Source of the DNA: Methanocorpusculum sp.
GTDB taxonomy: Archaea; Halobacteriota; Methanomicrobia; Methanomicrobiales; Methanocorpusculaceae
NCBI GenBank assembly: GCA_029987245.1
Contig: DALTWG010000040.1
Span: forward strand, 1 to 17,590
Length of the DNA stretch: 17,590 nt
Direction of reading: 5' to 3'
Part shown: positions 6,288 through 14,011 of the stretch, one piece after another
Layout: every line of letters begins with the position of its first letter
Numbering within the stretch: the first letter of the stretch is position 1
Translations under genes and position numbers: made by a program
The notes under the pieces: generated by a model
Database searches by the model: none
What the model was told of the DNA's origin: nothing
Seen by the model: the letters and a program-made list of their open reading frames with translations, nothing else

Positions 6288-7757
6288 TTATAATGAGGCC
6301 CGGTAGTTTGGCGCCTCGTCGGTGATTAAAATATCGTGCGGGTGGGACTCTTTCAGACCTGCCGCTGTAATTCTTACAAACCGTGCCTTTTCCTGCATGG
6401 CAGGGATATCTTTACAGCCCGCATAGCCCATTGCGGATTTCAGACCGCCTATGGTCTGATAAATGACATCGGTAACCGAGCCGACATACGGCGTTGCGCC
6501 TTCAACACCTTCGGGCACGTATTTTGTTGCGCCGATGCCCTTTTTCTGGAAGTAGCGGTCGCTTGAGTTGCCCGAGGTCATGACGCCAAGAGAGCCCATG
6601 CCGCGGTACTGTTTGTAGCGTCTTCCCTTGACAATAATTGTCTTGCCCGGGGCCTCGTCGGTGCCGGCAAACATGCTGCCCATCATCACTGAAGATGCGC
6701 CCGCAACGATTGCCTTTGCCACATCGCCGCTGTATTTAATGCCGCCGTCGGCAATGACAGGTACTCCCGCCGGATTTGCAATGTCGCAGACATTTGCAAT
6801 GGCCGAAACCTGCGGGACACCGACACCTGCGACAATTCTCGTCGTGCAGATAGAGCCCGGACCGATACCGACTTTAATGCCGTCTACTACGTCAACATAC
6901 TCTTTTGCAGCCGCGGCGGTTGCGATGTTTCCTGCAATCACATCGCAGGAAACCGTTTCCTTAATCTTTTTCACGCCTGCAACAACATGCATGTTATGAC
7001 CGTGGGCGCAGTCGACCACAATTGCATCAACACCTGCCGCGTCAAGGGCTTCGGCGCGGGAAAGATCGAAGGGACCGACAGAGGCCGCAACCCGGAGTCT
7101 GCCGTCTTTATCGCGGTTTGCCGTCGGATACTGCTGGATTTCAAGCAGGTCCTGCATGGTGATAATGCCGGTGAGTTTGCCTTTTTCGTCAACAACCGGA
7201 AGGCGCTCAACCTTCTTGGAATACATCATGCTGATAGCCTCTTCCGCGGTGATTTCCTCACTGACTGCAATCGGGTGTTTGGTCATGATGGTTTCAATCG
7301 GCTCGGAGCCTTTGCGGGTGATTGCCCCGCGCACATCTCTGCGGGAGACAATACCGACGAGTTTTCCGCGGGAGTTTACAACCGGAACACCGCCTATGGA
7401 ATATCTGTCCATCAGGTCGGTGACAAAGGAAATCGTAGTGTCCGGGGAGACGTAGCGCACGTCATGTTCGATGACATTTTCCGCGTTCTTGACCGCTTCT
7501 ACAAATGCAACCTCCTGCTCGGGCTTGCAGTTTCTGTGCAGAACGCCGATACCTCCTGCACGCGCCATGGCGATTGCCATGTCGCTTTCGGTTACGGTGT
7601 CCATTGCCGCACTTACGAGCGGGATGGATAAGGTGATGTTTTTAGTAAAGCGGGTGCCGACGGTTGTATCATTGGGTTCGACCCAGGATTCCGCCGGTTC
7701 AATCAATACATCGTCGAAGGTAAGCGATGTTTCTATTTTCAGTTTGTCTGAATACAT
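6288..7757 (-). CDS. guaB: IMP dehydrogenase
   Basis: GuaB oxidises IMP to XMP with NAD+, the committed step of GMP synthesis. The 489-residue length matches the two-domain enzyme. The barrel starts at SLTFDDVLIEP (11-21). A Bateman module with two CBS repeats occupies about 95-208 and normally senses purine nucleotides. The catalytic loop GIGPGSICTTR (298-307) carries nucleophile C304. DGGIKYSGD (338-345) binds the phosphate, and the flap has the Arg-Tyr dyad R401-Y402 in SSDRYFQ. All essential residues are present. The start codon lies one base after the stop of mfnB, so the two genes are cotranscribed and probably translationally coupled. Confidence 0.97.
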   Translation of the reverse strand: MYSDKLKIETSLTFDDVLIEPAESWVEPNDTTVGTRFTKNITLSIPLVSAAMDTVTESDMAIAMARAGGIGVLHRNCKPEQEVAFVEAVKNAENVIEHDVRYVSPDTTISFVTDLMDRYSIGGVPVVNSRGKLVGIVSRRDVRGAITRKGSEPIETIMTKHPIAVSEEITAEEAISMMYSKKVERLPVVDEKGKLTGIITMQDLLEIQQYPTANRDKDGRLRVAASVGPFDLSRAEALDAAGVDAIVVDCAHGHNMHVVAGVKKIKETVSCDVIAGNIATAAAAKEYVDVVDGIKVGIGPGSICTTRIVAGVGVPQVSAIANVCDIANPAGVPVIADGGIKYSGDVAKAIVAGASSVMMGSMFAGTDEAPGKTIIVKGRRYKQYRGMGSLGVMTSGNSSDRYFQKKGIGATKYVPEGVEGATPYVGSVTDVIYQTIGGLKSAMGYAGCKDIPAMQEKARFVRITAAGLKESHPHDILITDEAPNYRASL

Positions 7758-7758
7758 A

Positions 7759-8448
7759 TTAGTGCACCATTTCGATTGCTTTTTTCACTAATGCTTCCTG
7801 AACCATGGTTGTGCGGTCGCCTCCGCAGACCATTCCGCGAACGCCGATGATTTCGGGATTGATTTTCTTTAAGACCGGGATATCTTCAAATTTCAGGGAG
7901 CCGGCAAGGGCGGTTCCGATGCCGTTTGAGCGGTTCAGGTCGGTGAACTCTAAAAGTGTGTCGCCGTTCATGAATTCAAAGGTGCTTTTGCCGTCTTTTT
8001 TGCCGGTATCAATCATGGCAAAGTCTGCACCTGCTTCTGCTGCTATCGGCGCGATGTCAAAGGGGCTTAAGACGCCGAGGCGTGCAAAATCCGAGTATCC
8101 TGCAATTACGACTTTCTTTTCCGGGAACGGCTCTTTGACGGCGCGGACAACGCCTTCAATGACTTCGCGGGCAAGTGCTTTGTCAGAAAACATCAGGCCG
8201 ATTTTGACATAATCCGCACCGGCGCATGCCGCGCCATAGGCTGCAAGACTTGCGTTTCCCGGGAGCGGGTGATAATCGCCGATGGCTGCTGAAACCGGTG
8301 TGCTGCCGGCTAATTTCTTAATTTCGCGGATTACCCACGGAAAATTGGCTCCAAGAGACCCTTCTGCAGGTCTCTTAACGTCAACGATATCAGCTTTGAG
8401 ACAGAATTTTGCCTCTTCTATAGAGCTGGGGCTGACTAATAATTTCAT
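7759..8448 (-). CDS. mfnB: (5-formylfuran-3-yl)methyl phosphate synthase, methanofuran pathway
   Basis: MfnB builds the furan ring of methanofuran, the first C1 carrier of methanogenesis, from two glyceraldehyde-3-phosphate molecules. The 229-residue protein matches the usual length of about 235. The Schiff-base lysine region is DIVDVKRPAEGSLGA (20-34) with K25. Other conserved active-site positions are K82 in YVKIGL, D147 and K150/K151 in MIDTGKKDG, and the C-terminal phosphate-binding GVRGMVCGGDR (202-212). The start is ATG 8448 (MKLLVSPSS); a longer in-frame reading up to 8514 would run into the upstream gene and adds a non-family extension. The gene marks the organism as a methanogen (methylotrophs have a distinct variant context). 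It sits between a geranylgeranyl reductase-like gene and guaB. Confidence 0.95.
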   Translation of the reverse strand: MKLLVSPSSIEEAKFCLKADIVDVKRPAEGSLGANFPWVIREIKKLAGSTPVSAAIGDYHPLPGNASLAAYGAACAGADYVKIGLMFSDKALAREVIEGVVRAVKEPFPEKKVVIAGYSDFARLGVLSPFDIAPIAAEAGADFAMIDTGKKDGKSTFEFMNGDTLLEFTDLNRSNGIGTALAGSLKFEDIPVLKKINPEIIGVRGMVCGGDRTTMVQEALVKKAIEMVH

Positions 8449-8506
8449 GTATAGTATGGTGTTTTTGTTCTTAATAGGTATTGCGGATGAGTGTCTTGGC
8501 AAGCCT

Positions 8507-9652
8507 TCAGTCAAGGATGGTGCGAAGCAGTCCGCGCACTCCGGTAAGTCCGATGGTTTTTACGACTCCGGGGTGCATTACAAGGGTTTTTAAGAGCTCG
8601 GATGGTCTGTCCATGTCGCCTTTGGTTTTTATTTTTTCAATTACCTCAGGGGTGTTGAGCGCGGCAAGGCAGCTGTCGACTTCGTCGGTGCGCAGGCTGC
8701 GGCGCAGTTTGAGCGCGGCAAGGCCCCAGGTCAGTTCGCGGCCGAAGTCGTCGCGCCACATGGTTTCGTAGCGTGAGAGAAAGAGGTTGGTGTAGTTGTC
8801 CGCTTCGCATGCGGCGACGGCGGTTGCTGCGGCGTGGCGCGCGCTGCGCACGCCGGTGTAAATGCCGCCGCCCGAGGTTGGTTTGAGAAATCCGGCGGCG
8901 TCGCCTGCAAGAAGCATTCCCGGTCCGCAGGTTTTTTCCCGGATGCCGACAGGCACGGTCCCGGTTACTGAATGGAGGTTGGAGGGGGCGAATTTTTTGG
9001 AAAATGCGCTGAAGAGGGCGGGAACGTCGTGTGTTCCAAGAAGACCGATGCGCGCGCGGTTTTCTGCTGTCGGCACCACCCATGCAAAAAATTCAGGGGC
9101 GGCGTTCGGGTGGAGTTCGACGAGGTTTGCGGCCCCGTCCCGGGGGACTTCGGCCTGGATGCCGGCATAGATGTATTTTGAGGGAGGGATGTTGTAGGCG
9201 CGCGCGATTACGCTTCTTGGTCCGTCGGCTGCTATAAGGAGTTTGTAGGGGATTTCATCCCCTGCTGCGGTGTGAATTATCTGTTTTGCAGGGTTTACCC
9301 GGGTGATACAGGTTTTCAACTGATATTTTGCGCCGGCTGCGGCTGCCGCCTCCGCCATTTCAAAATCGAGTGCCTGGCGGTCGACGATGCAGGCTTTTGT
9401 TTCATTTGTGTCGAAGGTGAGCGCTTTTCCCCGGGAATCGATAATGGAGGCGCCGGTTGCGGTATTTAAGACGGAGTCCTGAGTTACTCCGCATTCAGTG
9501 AAGGCGGAGTTGGATAAAAGGCCCGCGCACTGGACAGGGTGGCCAATGGTGCCGTGTTCTTCGAGAACGAGGATGGATAGTCCTGCATCGGCACAGTATT
9601 TTGCGGCGGCAGAGCCGACGGGCCCTGCGCCTGCAACTATAATATCGTACAC
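8507..9652 (-). CDS. Geranylgeranyl reductase family FAD-dependent oxidoreductase
   Basis: This family saturates the isoprenoid chains of archaeal ether lipids. The 381-residue protein begins with the Rossmann dinucleotide motif VAGAGPVGSAAA (6-17). It then shows the family motif HPVQCAGLLS (38-47), with C42 in the PxxCxG position near the isoalloxazine, and the second FAD motif LLAGDAAGFLKPTSGGGIYTG (247-267). FFAWVVP (188-194) corresponds to the YxWxFP substrate-cavity motif in degenerate form. Methanogens often have several paralogues, so it may act on archaeol, menaquinone-like or dolichol chains; the true substrate is not decided. The start is GTG 9652; the Rossmann strand begins at residue 2, so no later start fits. 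It lies 58 bases before mfnB and 37 bases after fno. Confidence 0.88.
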   Translation of the reverse strand: MYDIIVAGAGPVGSAAAKYCADAGLSILVLEEHGTIGHPVQCAGLLSNSAFTECGVTQDSVLNTATGASIIDSRGKALTFDTNETKACIVDRQALDFEMAEAAAAAGAKYQLKTCITRVNPAKQIIHTAAGDEIPYKLLIAADGPRSVIARAYNIPPSKYIYAGIQAEVPRDGAANLVELHPNAAPEFFAWVVPTAENRARIGLLGTHDVPALFSAFSKKFAPSNLHSVTGTVPVGIREKTCGPGMLLAGDAAGFLKPTSGGGIYTGVRSARHAAATAVAACEADNYTNLFLSRYETMWRDDFGRELTWGLAALKLRRSLRTDEVDSCLAALNTPEVIEKIKTKGDMDRPSELLKTLVMHPGVVKTIGLTGVRGLLRTILD

Positions 9653-9678
9653 AATGCTGTATTATTTGGTGCGGGAGT

Positions 9679-9684
9679 AAAAAA
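9679..9684 (-). terminator. U-tract after fno
   Basis: A6 on the plus strand gives U6 in the fno transcript five bases after its stop codon. It may separate fno from the reductase gene that follows, although partial readthrough is likely because the gap is only 37 bases. Confidence 0.3.
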
Positions 9685-9689
9685 GAGTT

Positions 9690-10364
9690 TTATTTGAAAT
9701 ACACGCCCACGTCTTTGAGCCCGTTGCGCATGGCAATCGTAATAACAAGCGGCGTAATGCCTTCAATGACCTTTGACATTGCAAGCGGTCCCGCATCGAG
9801 CGGCACCAGTCTGGAAACACTTGCAACAAGCTCCATTACCGCTTTTTTAGCCTCTGCATCGTCGCCGCAGACAGCAACGGTGTAGTCTAATTCCTGCTCC
9901 AGTTCCATCCATTTTCCTGCTGCAACATTGTTAAATGCGCAGCAGAGTTTTGCCGACGCCGGCAGCATCTTCTGAATGGCAAGCGCGGCAGAGCCGTCTG
10001 CCGGTGCGTCCGGGAGGAAATATTTCTCCGCCGGGTTTCTTACCATCGGATTGATTAAGGAAACAATGATTTTGTTCTCGAATTTCTCTTTTCCGATCGT
10101 TTCAATCGTCGATGCAATCCGCTCGAACGGGAGCGATAAAATCAGAATATCCGAGTCGCAGATATCTGCATTGGTGCCGCCGGTACAGGTCGCCGCAGTA
10201 AAATTGCGCTCTTTTAAGCATGCGCACACGCCGTCTGCTGCCAATTGTGCCTTGTCTGCTCCGCGCGAGCCGATAGCGACGTCAAATTTGCCGCCAAGGC
10301 ATATTCTGCGAGCCAGACCTTCACCGATGTTGCCGGTTCCGCCGAGGATACCTACTTTTTTCAT
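9690..10364 (-). CDS. fno: F420H2:NADP+ oxidoreductase
   Basis: Fno (NpdG) moves hydride between coenzyme F420 and NADP+, linking methanogenic redox carriers to biosynthesis. The 224-residue length is normal. The NADP-binding motif is GILGGTGNIGEGLARR (5-20), followed by the basic patch for the 2'-phosphate IGSRGADKA. ILILSLPFE, the INPMVRNP region and CAFNNVAAGKWMELEQ line the F420 cleft. The C-terminal ITPLVITIAMRNGLKDVGVYFK matches the dimerising tail. There is no cysteine-metal site and no membrane segment; it is a soluble cytosolic enzyme. It lies on the same strand as the MFS transporter gene, 62 bases after its stop. Confidence 0.93.
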   Translation of the reverse strand: MKKVGILGGTGNIGEGLARRICLGGKFDVAIGSRGADKAQLAADGVCACLKERNFTAATCTGGTNADICDSDILILSLPFERIASTIETIGKEKFENKIIVSLINPMVRNPAEKYFLPDAPADGSAALAIQKMLPASAKLCCAFNNVAAGKWMELEQELDYTVAVCGDDAEAKKAVMELVASVSRLVPLDAGPLAMSKVIEGITPLVITIAMRNGLKDVGVYFK

Positions 10365-10426
10365 AACATGATAGTATTAGACGTACCACATTAAGAGCGT
10401 TTTGTCTGACACCCGTCACGCTTTCA

Positions 10427-11821
10427 TCAGCGCTTTGCATCAGGTATAATTTCCATTAAAACCACTGCGGCAAGAGAAATTGCCGCCGCAATCAGCATGG
10501 TCCAGTGAAATCCGCTTAAAAAGAGGTCCGTTGGCAAATCCGCAAACGAAAGAACCGCGCCCCCTTCCGAGGTAAACTGTGTAAATATTGCGGCAAACAA
10601 AGCCGTCCCTGCAACCGCGCCTGCATAAATAATTGTCATCGTAAGTGTTGAACCGGACTCTTTTTCCGATTCCGGCAGAATTTCAATGCATTTGCTTGAT
10701 GCCGGCCCGCTTTCAAGCCCGATGCAAAGACCCATACATACAAGCGCCGCTGCAAGCGGCAGAATTCCCCATTCCGGCCGGATAAAGGCAAATACGGCGC
10801 ACGCTGCAGCAAGGAAAATGCAGGAAACAACACAGAAGGCGCGCCGCGTGGTGCGGTCAGACCACCTGCCCACAGGAACGGTAATTACTGCTGTTAATGC
10901 CGGCGGAATCAACAAAAAGAGCCCGATATACAGCGTATCCATACCGGCTGCATTGGAGAGATAAAACGGCGGCAGATAGATAAGTCCTGCATACACCACC
11001 TGGATTATAAGAAACGCAAAGTACATGGCAAATATTTTCGCCCGGGAAAAGACGCGGATGTTTAAAAGCGGCGCGTCTGTTTTGAGTTCGCGGATGATAA
11101 AAAGCGCCAGGCACACCAGTGATACTGCGCCGAAACCTATTATCTGCGGGTCGGTTAAACCGAGGTGGGGGAGGCGTTCCAGCGCATATGCACCTGATGC
11201 CATGAAAATAAACAGCAGGACCGCGCCCGGGGTATCGAATTTTTTCCCGGTTTCCGGTGTTCCCCGGGGGATTACTTTGAGTACAAAGAGGATTGCAATG
11301 ACGGCTATCGGGATGTTGATGAGAAATATCCAGTGCCAGGAAAGATAATGGGTAATGATGCCGCCGATTGCAGGTCCGGCGGCAAATCCGATACAGCTTC
11401 CGGCGGTGATGATGCCAAAGGCAAGTCCCAGTATCCTGCTTGGGAGATATTTTACGCAGATTATCGGCGCGCAGGCCATAAGCATGGAGGCTCCAATGCC
11501 TTGTATCAGGCGTGCTGCAATCATTACGATAAGAGACGGCGCAAAGCCGCAGAGGGCGGACGCGCCGCCGAATAAGGCAAAGCCGAGGAGGAAGGTCTTT
11601 TTAATATGGCCGCGTGCGGCGATATTGCCGAAAATTAGAACCGTTCCTGCAACAACTAACAGATATGCAATGGCAATCCAGGAAATGGTGCCCGTATCGG
11701 TTTCAAATGCCTGTGCAATCACCGGAAGCGCGACATTTACAATCGACCCGTCGAGTCCGTCCATTATCACTGCGATAAAAATAACGGCAAGAAGGAGGGC
11801 TGACGTGCGTTCGATTTTCAT
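10427..11821 (-). CDS. MFS efflux transporter, DHA2 (EmrB/QacA, 14-helix) type
   Basis: The 464-residue polytopic protein begins with the drug:H+ antiporter motif MDGLDGSIVNVALPVIA (20-36), typical of the 14-helix DHA2 family. The family motif around helix 5 is also visible (SCIGFAAGPAIGGII), as is the loop 2-3 region GNIAARGHIKK. About 14 hydrophobic segments fill the protein, with no large soluble domain. The substrate (drugs, dyes, or a metabolite) cannot be told from the sequence. There is no adjacent TetR/MarR regulator. It diverges from the small gene at 11879 and shares a TATA element with it. The start at ATG 11821 lies about 32 bases from the centre of that TATA element, giving a leader of only a few bases. 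Confidence 0.9.
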   Translation of the reverse strand: MKIERTSALLLAVIFIAVIMDGLDGSIVNVALPVIAQAFETDTGTISWIAIAYLLVVAGTVLIFGNIAARGHIKKTFLLGFALFGGASALCGFAPSLIVMIAARLIQGIGASMLMACAPIICVKYLPSRILGLAFGIITAGSCIGFAAGPAIGGIITHYLSWHWIFLINIPIAVIAILFVLKVIPRGTPETGKKFDTPGAVLLFIFMASGAYALERLPHLGLTDPQIIGFGAVSLVCLALFIIRELKTDAPLLNIRVFSRAKIFAMYFAFLIIQVVYAGLIYLPPFYLSNAAGMDTLYIGLFLLIPPALTAVITVPVGRWSDRTTRRAFCVVSCIFLAAACAVFAFIRPEWGILPLAAALVCMGLCIGLESGPASSKCIEILPESEKESGSTLTMTIIYAGAVAGTALFAAIFTQFTSEGGAVLSFADLPTDLFLSGFHWTMLIAAAISLAAVVLMEIIPDAKR

Positions 11822-11847
11822 TGATATTTAGTATTTCTGCACACTTC

Positions 11848-11858
11848 TTTATATATAT
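11848..11858. promoter_or_regulatory. Symmetric TATA element shared by two divergent genes
   Basis: TTTATATATAT reads as a TATA box on both strands. Its centre (about 11853) is 26 bases from ATG 11879 on the plus strand and 32 bases from ATG 11821 on the minus strand, both compatible with leaderless or near-leaderless start. A second AT-rich block, AAATATATTATAG, lies at 11863-11875. Confidence 0.55.
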
Positions 11859-11878
11859 CTCGAAATATATTATAGAGT

Positions 11879-12226
11879 ATGGACAGGTTGTACGGCGGAA
11901 AAATAATCTGCAGGGCGCGTCTTGCGGGTTCTGCTGAAATCCCGGGGTTTGCCGCGGCGCGCGCAAAGACCGCGCCGGGGGAAAAACTCCGGCTGGTTTT
12001 GGACACGCGCAATCCCGCGCGTCCGGTTTTGGTGGAGCTGCTTGGTTCGTTTACCTGCGGAAATCCGTATGAGGAGGATGTCAGTCTCGGCTGGATTGAA
12101 GGCAGCGCAGGTGAATCTGTTGCGCGCATGCTGAAAAACGGCGCGCGGCTTTTCGGGGCGGTGACGGATATGGACGGGGAAGGGATGGAAATTGCGGTGG
12201 TAATGCGGGAAACGGGGCTGATTTGA
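11879..12226 (+). CDS. Small protein of unknown function, weakly HIRAN-like
   Basis: The 115-residue soluble protein has no signal peptide or membrane segment. Its middle reads LRLVLDTRNPARPVLVELLG, then NPYEEDVSLGWIEGSAGESVARMLKNGARLFGAV, then EIAVVM at the end. This order (beta strands, an x-GWI step, a helix ending in LKNG, and a final beta strand) resembles the HIRAN fold that binds DNA ends or damaged DNA, but the similarity is weak and key motifs are not decisive. A well-placed TATA element makes it leaderless. Its GC content is higher than that of the flanking promoter. It ends 17 bases from the 3' end of the convergent tRNA gene. Treat the function as unknown. Confidence 0.75.
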   Translation: MDRLYGGKIICRARLAGSAEIPGFAAARAKTAPGEKLRLVLDTRNPARPVLVELLGSFTCGNPYEEDVSLGWIEGSAGESVARMLKNGARLFGAVTDMDGEGMEIAVVMRETGLI

Positions 12227-12243
12227 GGGTAATTTAAGAAAAG

Positions 12244-12316
12244 TGCTGATGTGGGGATTCGAACCCCAGTAGCCGGCGTGAGAGGCCGGCATGATTGGCC
12301 ACTACACTACATCAGC
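12244..12316 (-). tRNA. tRNA-Glu (anticodon CTC)
   Basis: The 73-base cloverleaf starts at 12316 and ends at discriminator base A at 12244. The acceptor stem pairs GCTGATG with CATCAGC, the anticodon stem CCGGC/GCCGG encloses the loop CTCTCAC (anticodon CTC, reading GAG), and the T arm contains GGTTCGAATCC. The D arm GTGTAGTGGCCAATCAT is like that of other archaeal tRNA-Glu genes. CCA is not encoded and no intron is present. The transcript would end in the following U-rich CTTTTCTTAAATT. A TATA box lies upstream at 12349-12357. Confidence 0.93.
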
Positions 12317-12348
12317 ATAAAAGTGCGTAATAAGATTGGTGTTGGCAA

Positions 12349-12357
12349 TATTTATAT
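12349..12357 (-). promoter_or_regulatory. TATA box of the tRNA-Glu gene
   Basis: On the minus strand the sequence reads AGATATAAATATTG, centred about 37 bases before the tRNA 5' end. Usual spacing gives a precursor with a leader of about 11 bases, to be removed by RNase P. Confidence 0.6.
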
Positions 12358-12419
12358 CTGACGAAACAACCATTTGCAACATATTCATCTGATAAGAGCG
12401 CTAACATATATAGACACAT

Positions 12420-13535
12420 ATGCCCGGAATAGAAGACGAGATTCGCGCAATAGAAGACGAAATCAGAAATACCAAATATAATAAAGCCACATCGCAGCAC
12501 ATCGGCCGCCTGAAGGCAAAACTTGCCAGAATCAAAGACGAAGCCGTCATGCGCGCCATGAAATCCGCCGGCGGAGGCGAAGGCTATGCAGTGAAAAAGT
12601 CAGGAGACGGCACCATTGTCTTAGTCGGCTTCCCGTCCGTGGGTAAATCCACCCTCTTAAACCAGCTGACCGGCGCAAACTCCGAAACCGGCGCATACGC
12701 CTTCACCACCCTTACGGTAGTCCCCGGCTTAATGGAATATAAAGGCGCCAAAATCCAGATTCTCGATATCCCCGGACTGATTGCAGGCGCCGCCATGGGC
12801 AAAGGCCGCGGAAAAGAAGTCATCGCCGTTGTGCGCACCGCGGACCTAATCGTTATCTTAGGCGACGTCTTCAACAGCGTGCATGTTGATGTCCTGATGA
12901 AAGAACTCTACGACTCCGGCATCAGAATCAACAAAAAGAAACCCGACATCACCATTAAAAAGACATCCTCCGGCGGCGTGCGCTTAAACACCGTCGGCGC
13001 CTCTAAAATCAGAATAGACGACGTGCGCGCAATCCTTGCCGAATCCAAAATCATGAACGCCGACGTCCTTGTCCGCGGCAAAGACGCCGACCAGGACGAC
13101 ATAATCGACGCCGTAATGGGCAACAGAATGTACATTCCGGCGTTTATTGCCGTAAACAAGGTGGACCTCATTACCGAAGAACAGCGCAAAGAGGTTGAAG
13201 AACACATGAGGGAAAAATACGGCGTTGACCCGATTATGATATCTGCACATTCGGGCTACAACATCGACCAGCTCAAAGACGCAATTTACGAGCACCTCGG
13301 ATTCATCAGAATCTACCTAAAGCCCTACGGCGGCGAGGCAGACATGGAAGAGCCGCTGATTATGCGCAAAGGCACCACGATTGAAGACATCTGCAAACGC
13401 CTGCACCGCGACTTTGTCGACCAGTTCCGGTATGCAAAAATCTGGGGAACCTCGGTAAAGCATGATGAAACAAAAGTCAGCATGAAACACAAGGTTGCAG
13501 ACAAAGATATTGTGACTATTGTCACCAAACTCTGA
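12420..13535 (+). CDS. DRG-family Obg-like GTPase
   Basis: The 371-residue protein matches archaeal DRG (Rbg1-like) GTPases, which associate with ribosomes during elongation. The N-terminal helical region (1-60) is followed by the G domain: G1 GFPSVGKST (70-78), switch I with FTTLTVVPG (95-103), G3 DIPGLIAGA (116-124), G4 NKVD (246-249) and G5 SAHSG (275-279). The S5D2L-like insert lies at about 160-235 and the TGS domain at about 295-371 (IRIYLKPYGG to IVTIVTKL). All nucleotide-binding motifs are intact. ATG 12420 is chosen because the helical start MPGIEDEIRAIEDEI matches the family. The ATATATAG at 12406-12413 is too close to be the TATA box for that start; ACATATTCAT at about 12380 is better placed. 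It is monocistronic and converges with the zinc-finger gene. Confidence 0.95.
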   Translation: MPGIEDEIRAIEDEIRNTKYNKATSQHIGRLKAKLARIKDEAVMRAMKSAGGGEGYAVKKSGDGTIVLVGFPSVGKSTLLNQLTGANSETGAYAFTTLTVVPGLMEYKGAKIQILDIPGLIAGAAMGKGRGKEVIAVVRTADLIVILGDVFNSVHVDVLMKELYDSGIRINKKKPDITIKKTSSGGVRLNTVGASKIRIDDVRAILAESKIMNADVLVRGKDADQDDIIDAVMGNRMYIPAFIAVNKVDLITEEQRKEVEEHMREKYGVDPIMISAHSGYNIDQLKDAIYEHLGFIRIYLKPYGGEADMEEPLIMRKGTTIEDICKRLHRDFVDQFRYAKIWGTSVKHDETKVSMKHKVADKDIVTIVTKL

Positions 13536-13536
13536 T

Positions 13537-13554
13537 TTTTTTACCGGTAAAAAA
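13537..13554. terminator. Palindromic bidirectional terminator
   Basis: The perfect 18-base palindrome TTTTTTACCGGTAAAAAA lies two bases after the stop of the DRG gene and 22 bases past the stop of the convergent zinc-finger gene. It provides a U-tract on both strands, so one site can stop both transcripts. Confidence 0.5.
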
Positions 13555-13575
13555 GAAACTGTGTCCAAAACGGGC

Positions 13576-13950
13576 TCAGATATTAGATGCAATCCCTATC
13601 CAGACACAGACAATAATTATCGTACAGACTATTGCTGTAATAATAATCGGCAGAACCGAATACCCCTTCGGCGCGGTTTTTTCCCCCGTGCAGTCATGTT
13701 TTTTGCGGCACGACGGGCACAAAACATCCCCGCAGTGTTTGCATCGCATCAGTTCCTCTTTTTTGAAGGTTTTTCCGCAGTGTGAACACTCTGCTTCGTC
13801 TGCCTCATCACAGATGTGATTTCGCCTGCAGTCCGGACACAAAACCCTGCCGCAGTCCTTGCAGCGGCGAAGCTCGTCCGCTTTGAAATACTGTCCGCAT
13901 CCGTCGCACGGAATAAACCCCTGGCTGTCTATATCATCAGCATCCGCCAT
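13576..13950 (-). CDS. Tail-anchored protein with two tandem cross-brace zinc fingers
   Basis: The 124-residue protein has two near-identical 33-residue zinc modules 40 residues apart. Module 1 ligands are C15, C18, C30, C33, C38, C41, H45 and C47; module 2 ligands are C55, C58, C70, C73, C78, C81, H85 and C87. The spacing is C-x2-C-x11-C-x2-C-x4-C-x2-C-x3-H-x-C. Eight ligands per module suggest two zincs each in a RING/AN1/FYVE-like cross-brace. It resembles AN1 fingers, with a cysteine where AN1 has a histidine and a shorter last loop. A single hydrophobic helix at about 98-120 ends the chain, so the fingers should face the cytosol from a C-terminal anchor. No enzymatic domain is present. 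A ribosome site (AAGGAAAA) precedes the start. It follows the polytopic membrane protein by 61 bases and probably shares its operon. The role is unknown; binding of protein or nucleic acid at the membrane is an inference. Confidence 0.88.
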   Translation of the reverse strand: MADADDIDSQGFIPCDGCGQYFKADELRRCKDCGRVLCPDCRRNHICDEADEAECSHCGKTFKKEELMRCKHCGDVLCPSCRKKHDCTGEKTAPKGYSVLPIIITAIVCTIIIVCVWIGIASNI

Positions 13951-14011
13951 AGTACTTTTCCTTATGATACATGCGTCCTTCTCTTTTAATTATTTTTCGA
14001 CCGGACGACAG

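Noticed and set aside
8449..8514. N-terminal extension of MfnB to 8514
   Set aside because: The extension overlaps the upstream reductase gene and has no family similarity; the MKLLVSPSS start matches the family.
12406..12413. ATATATAG as the TATA box of the DRG gene
   Set aside because: Only about 10 bases separate it from the start codon, and the N-terminal helices needed by the family begin at that codon.
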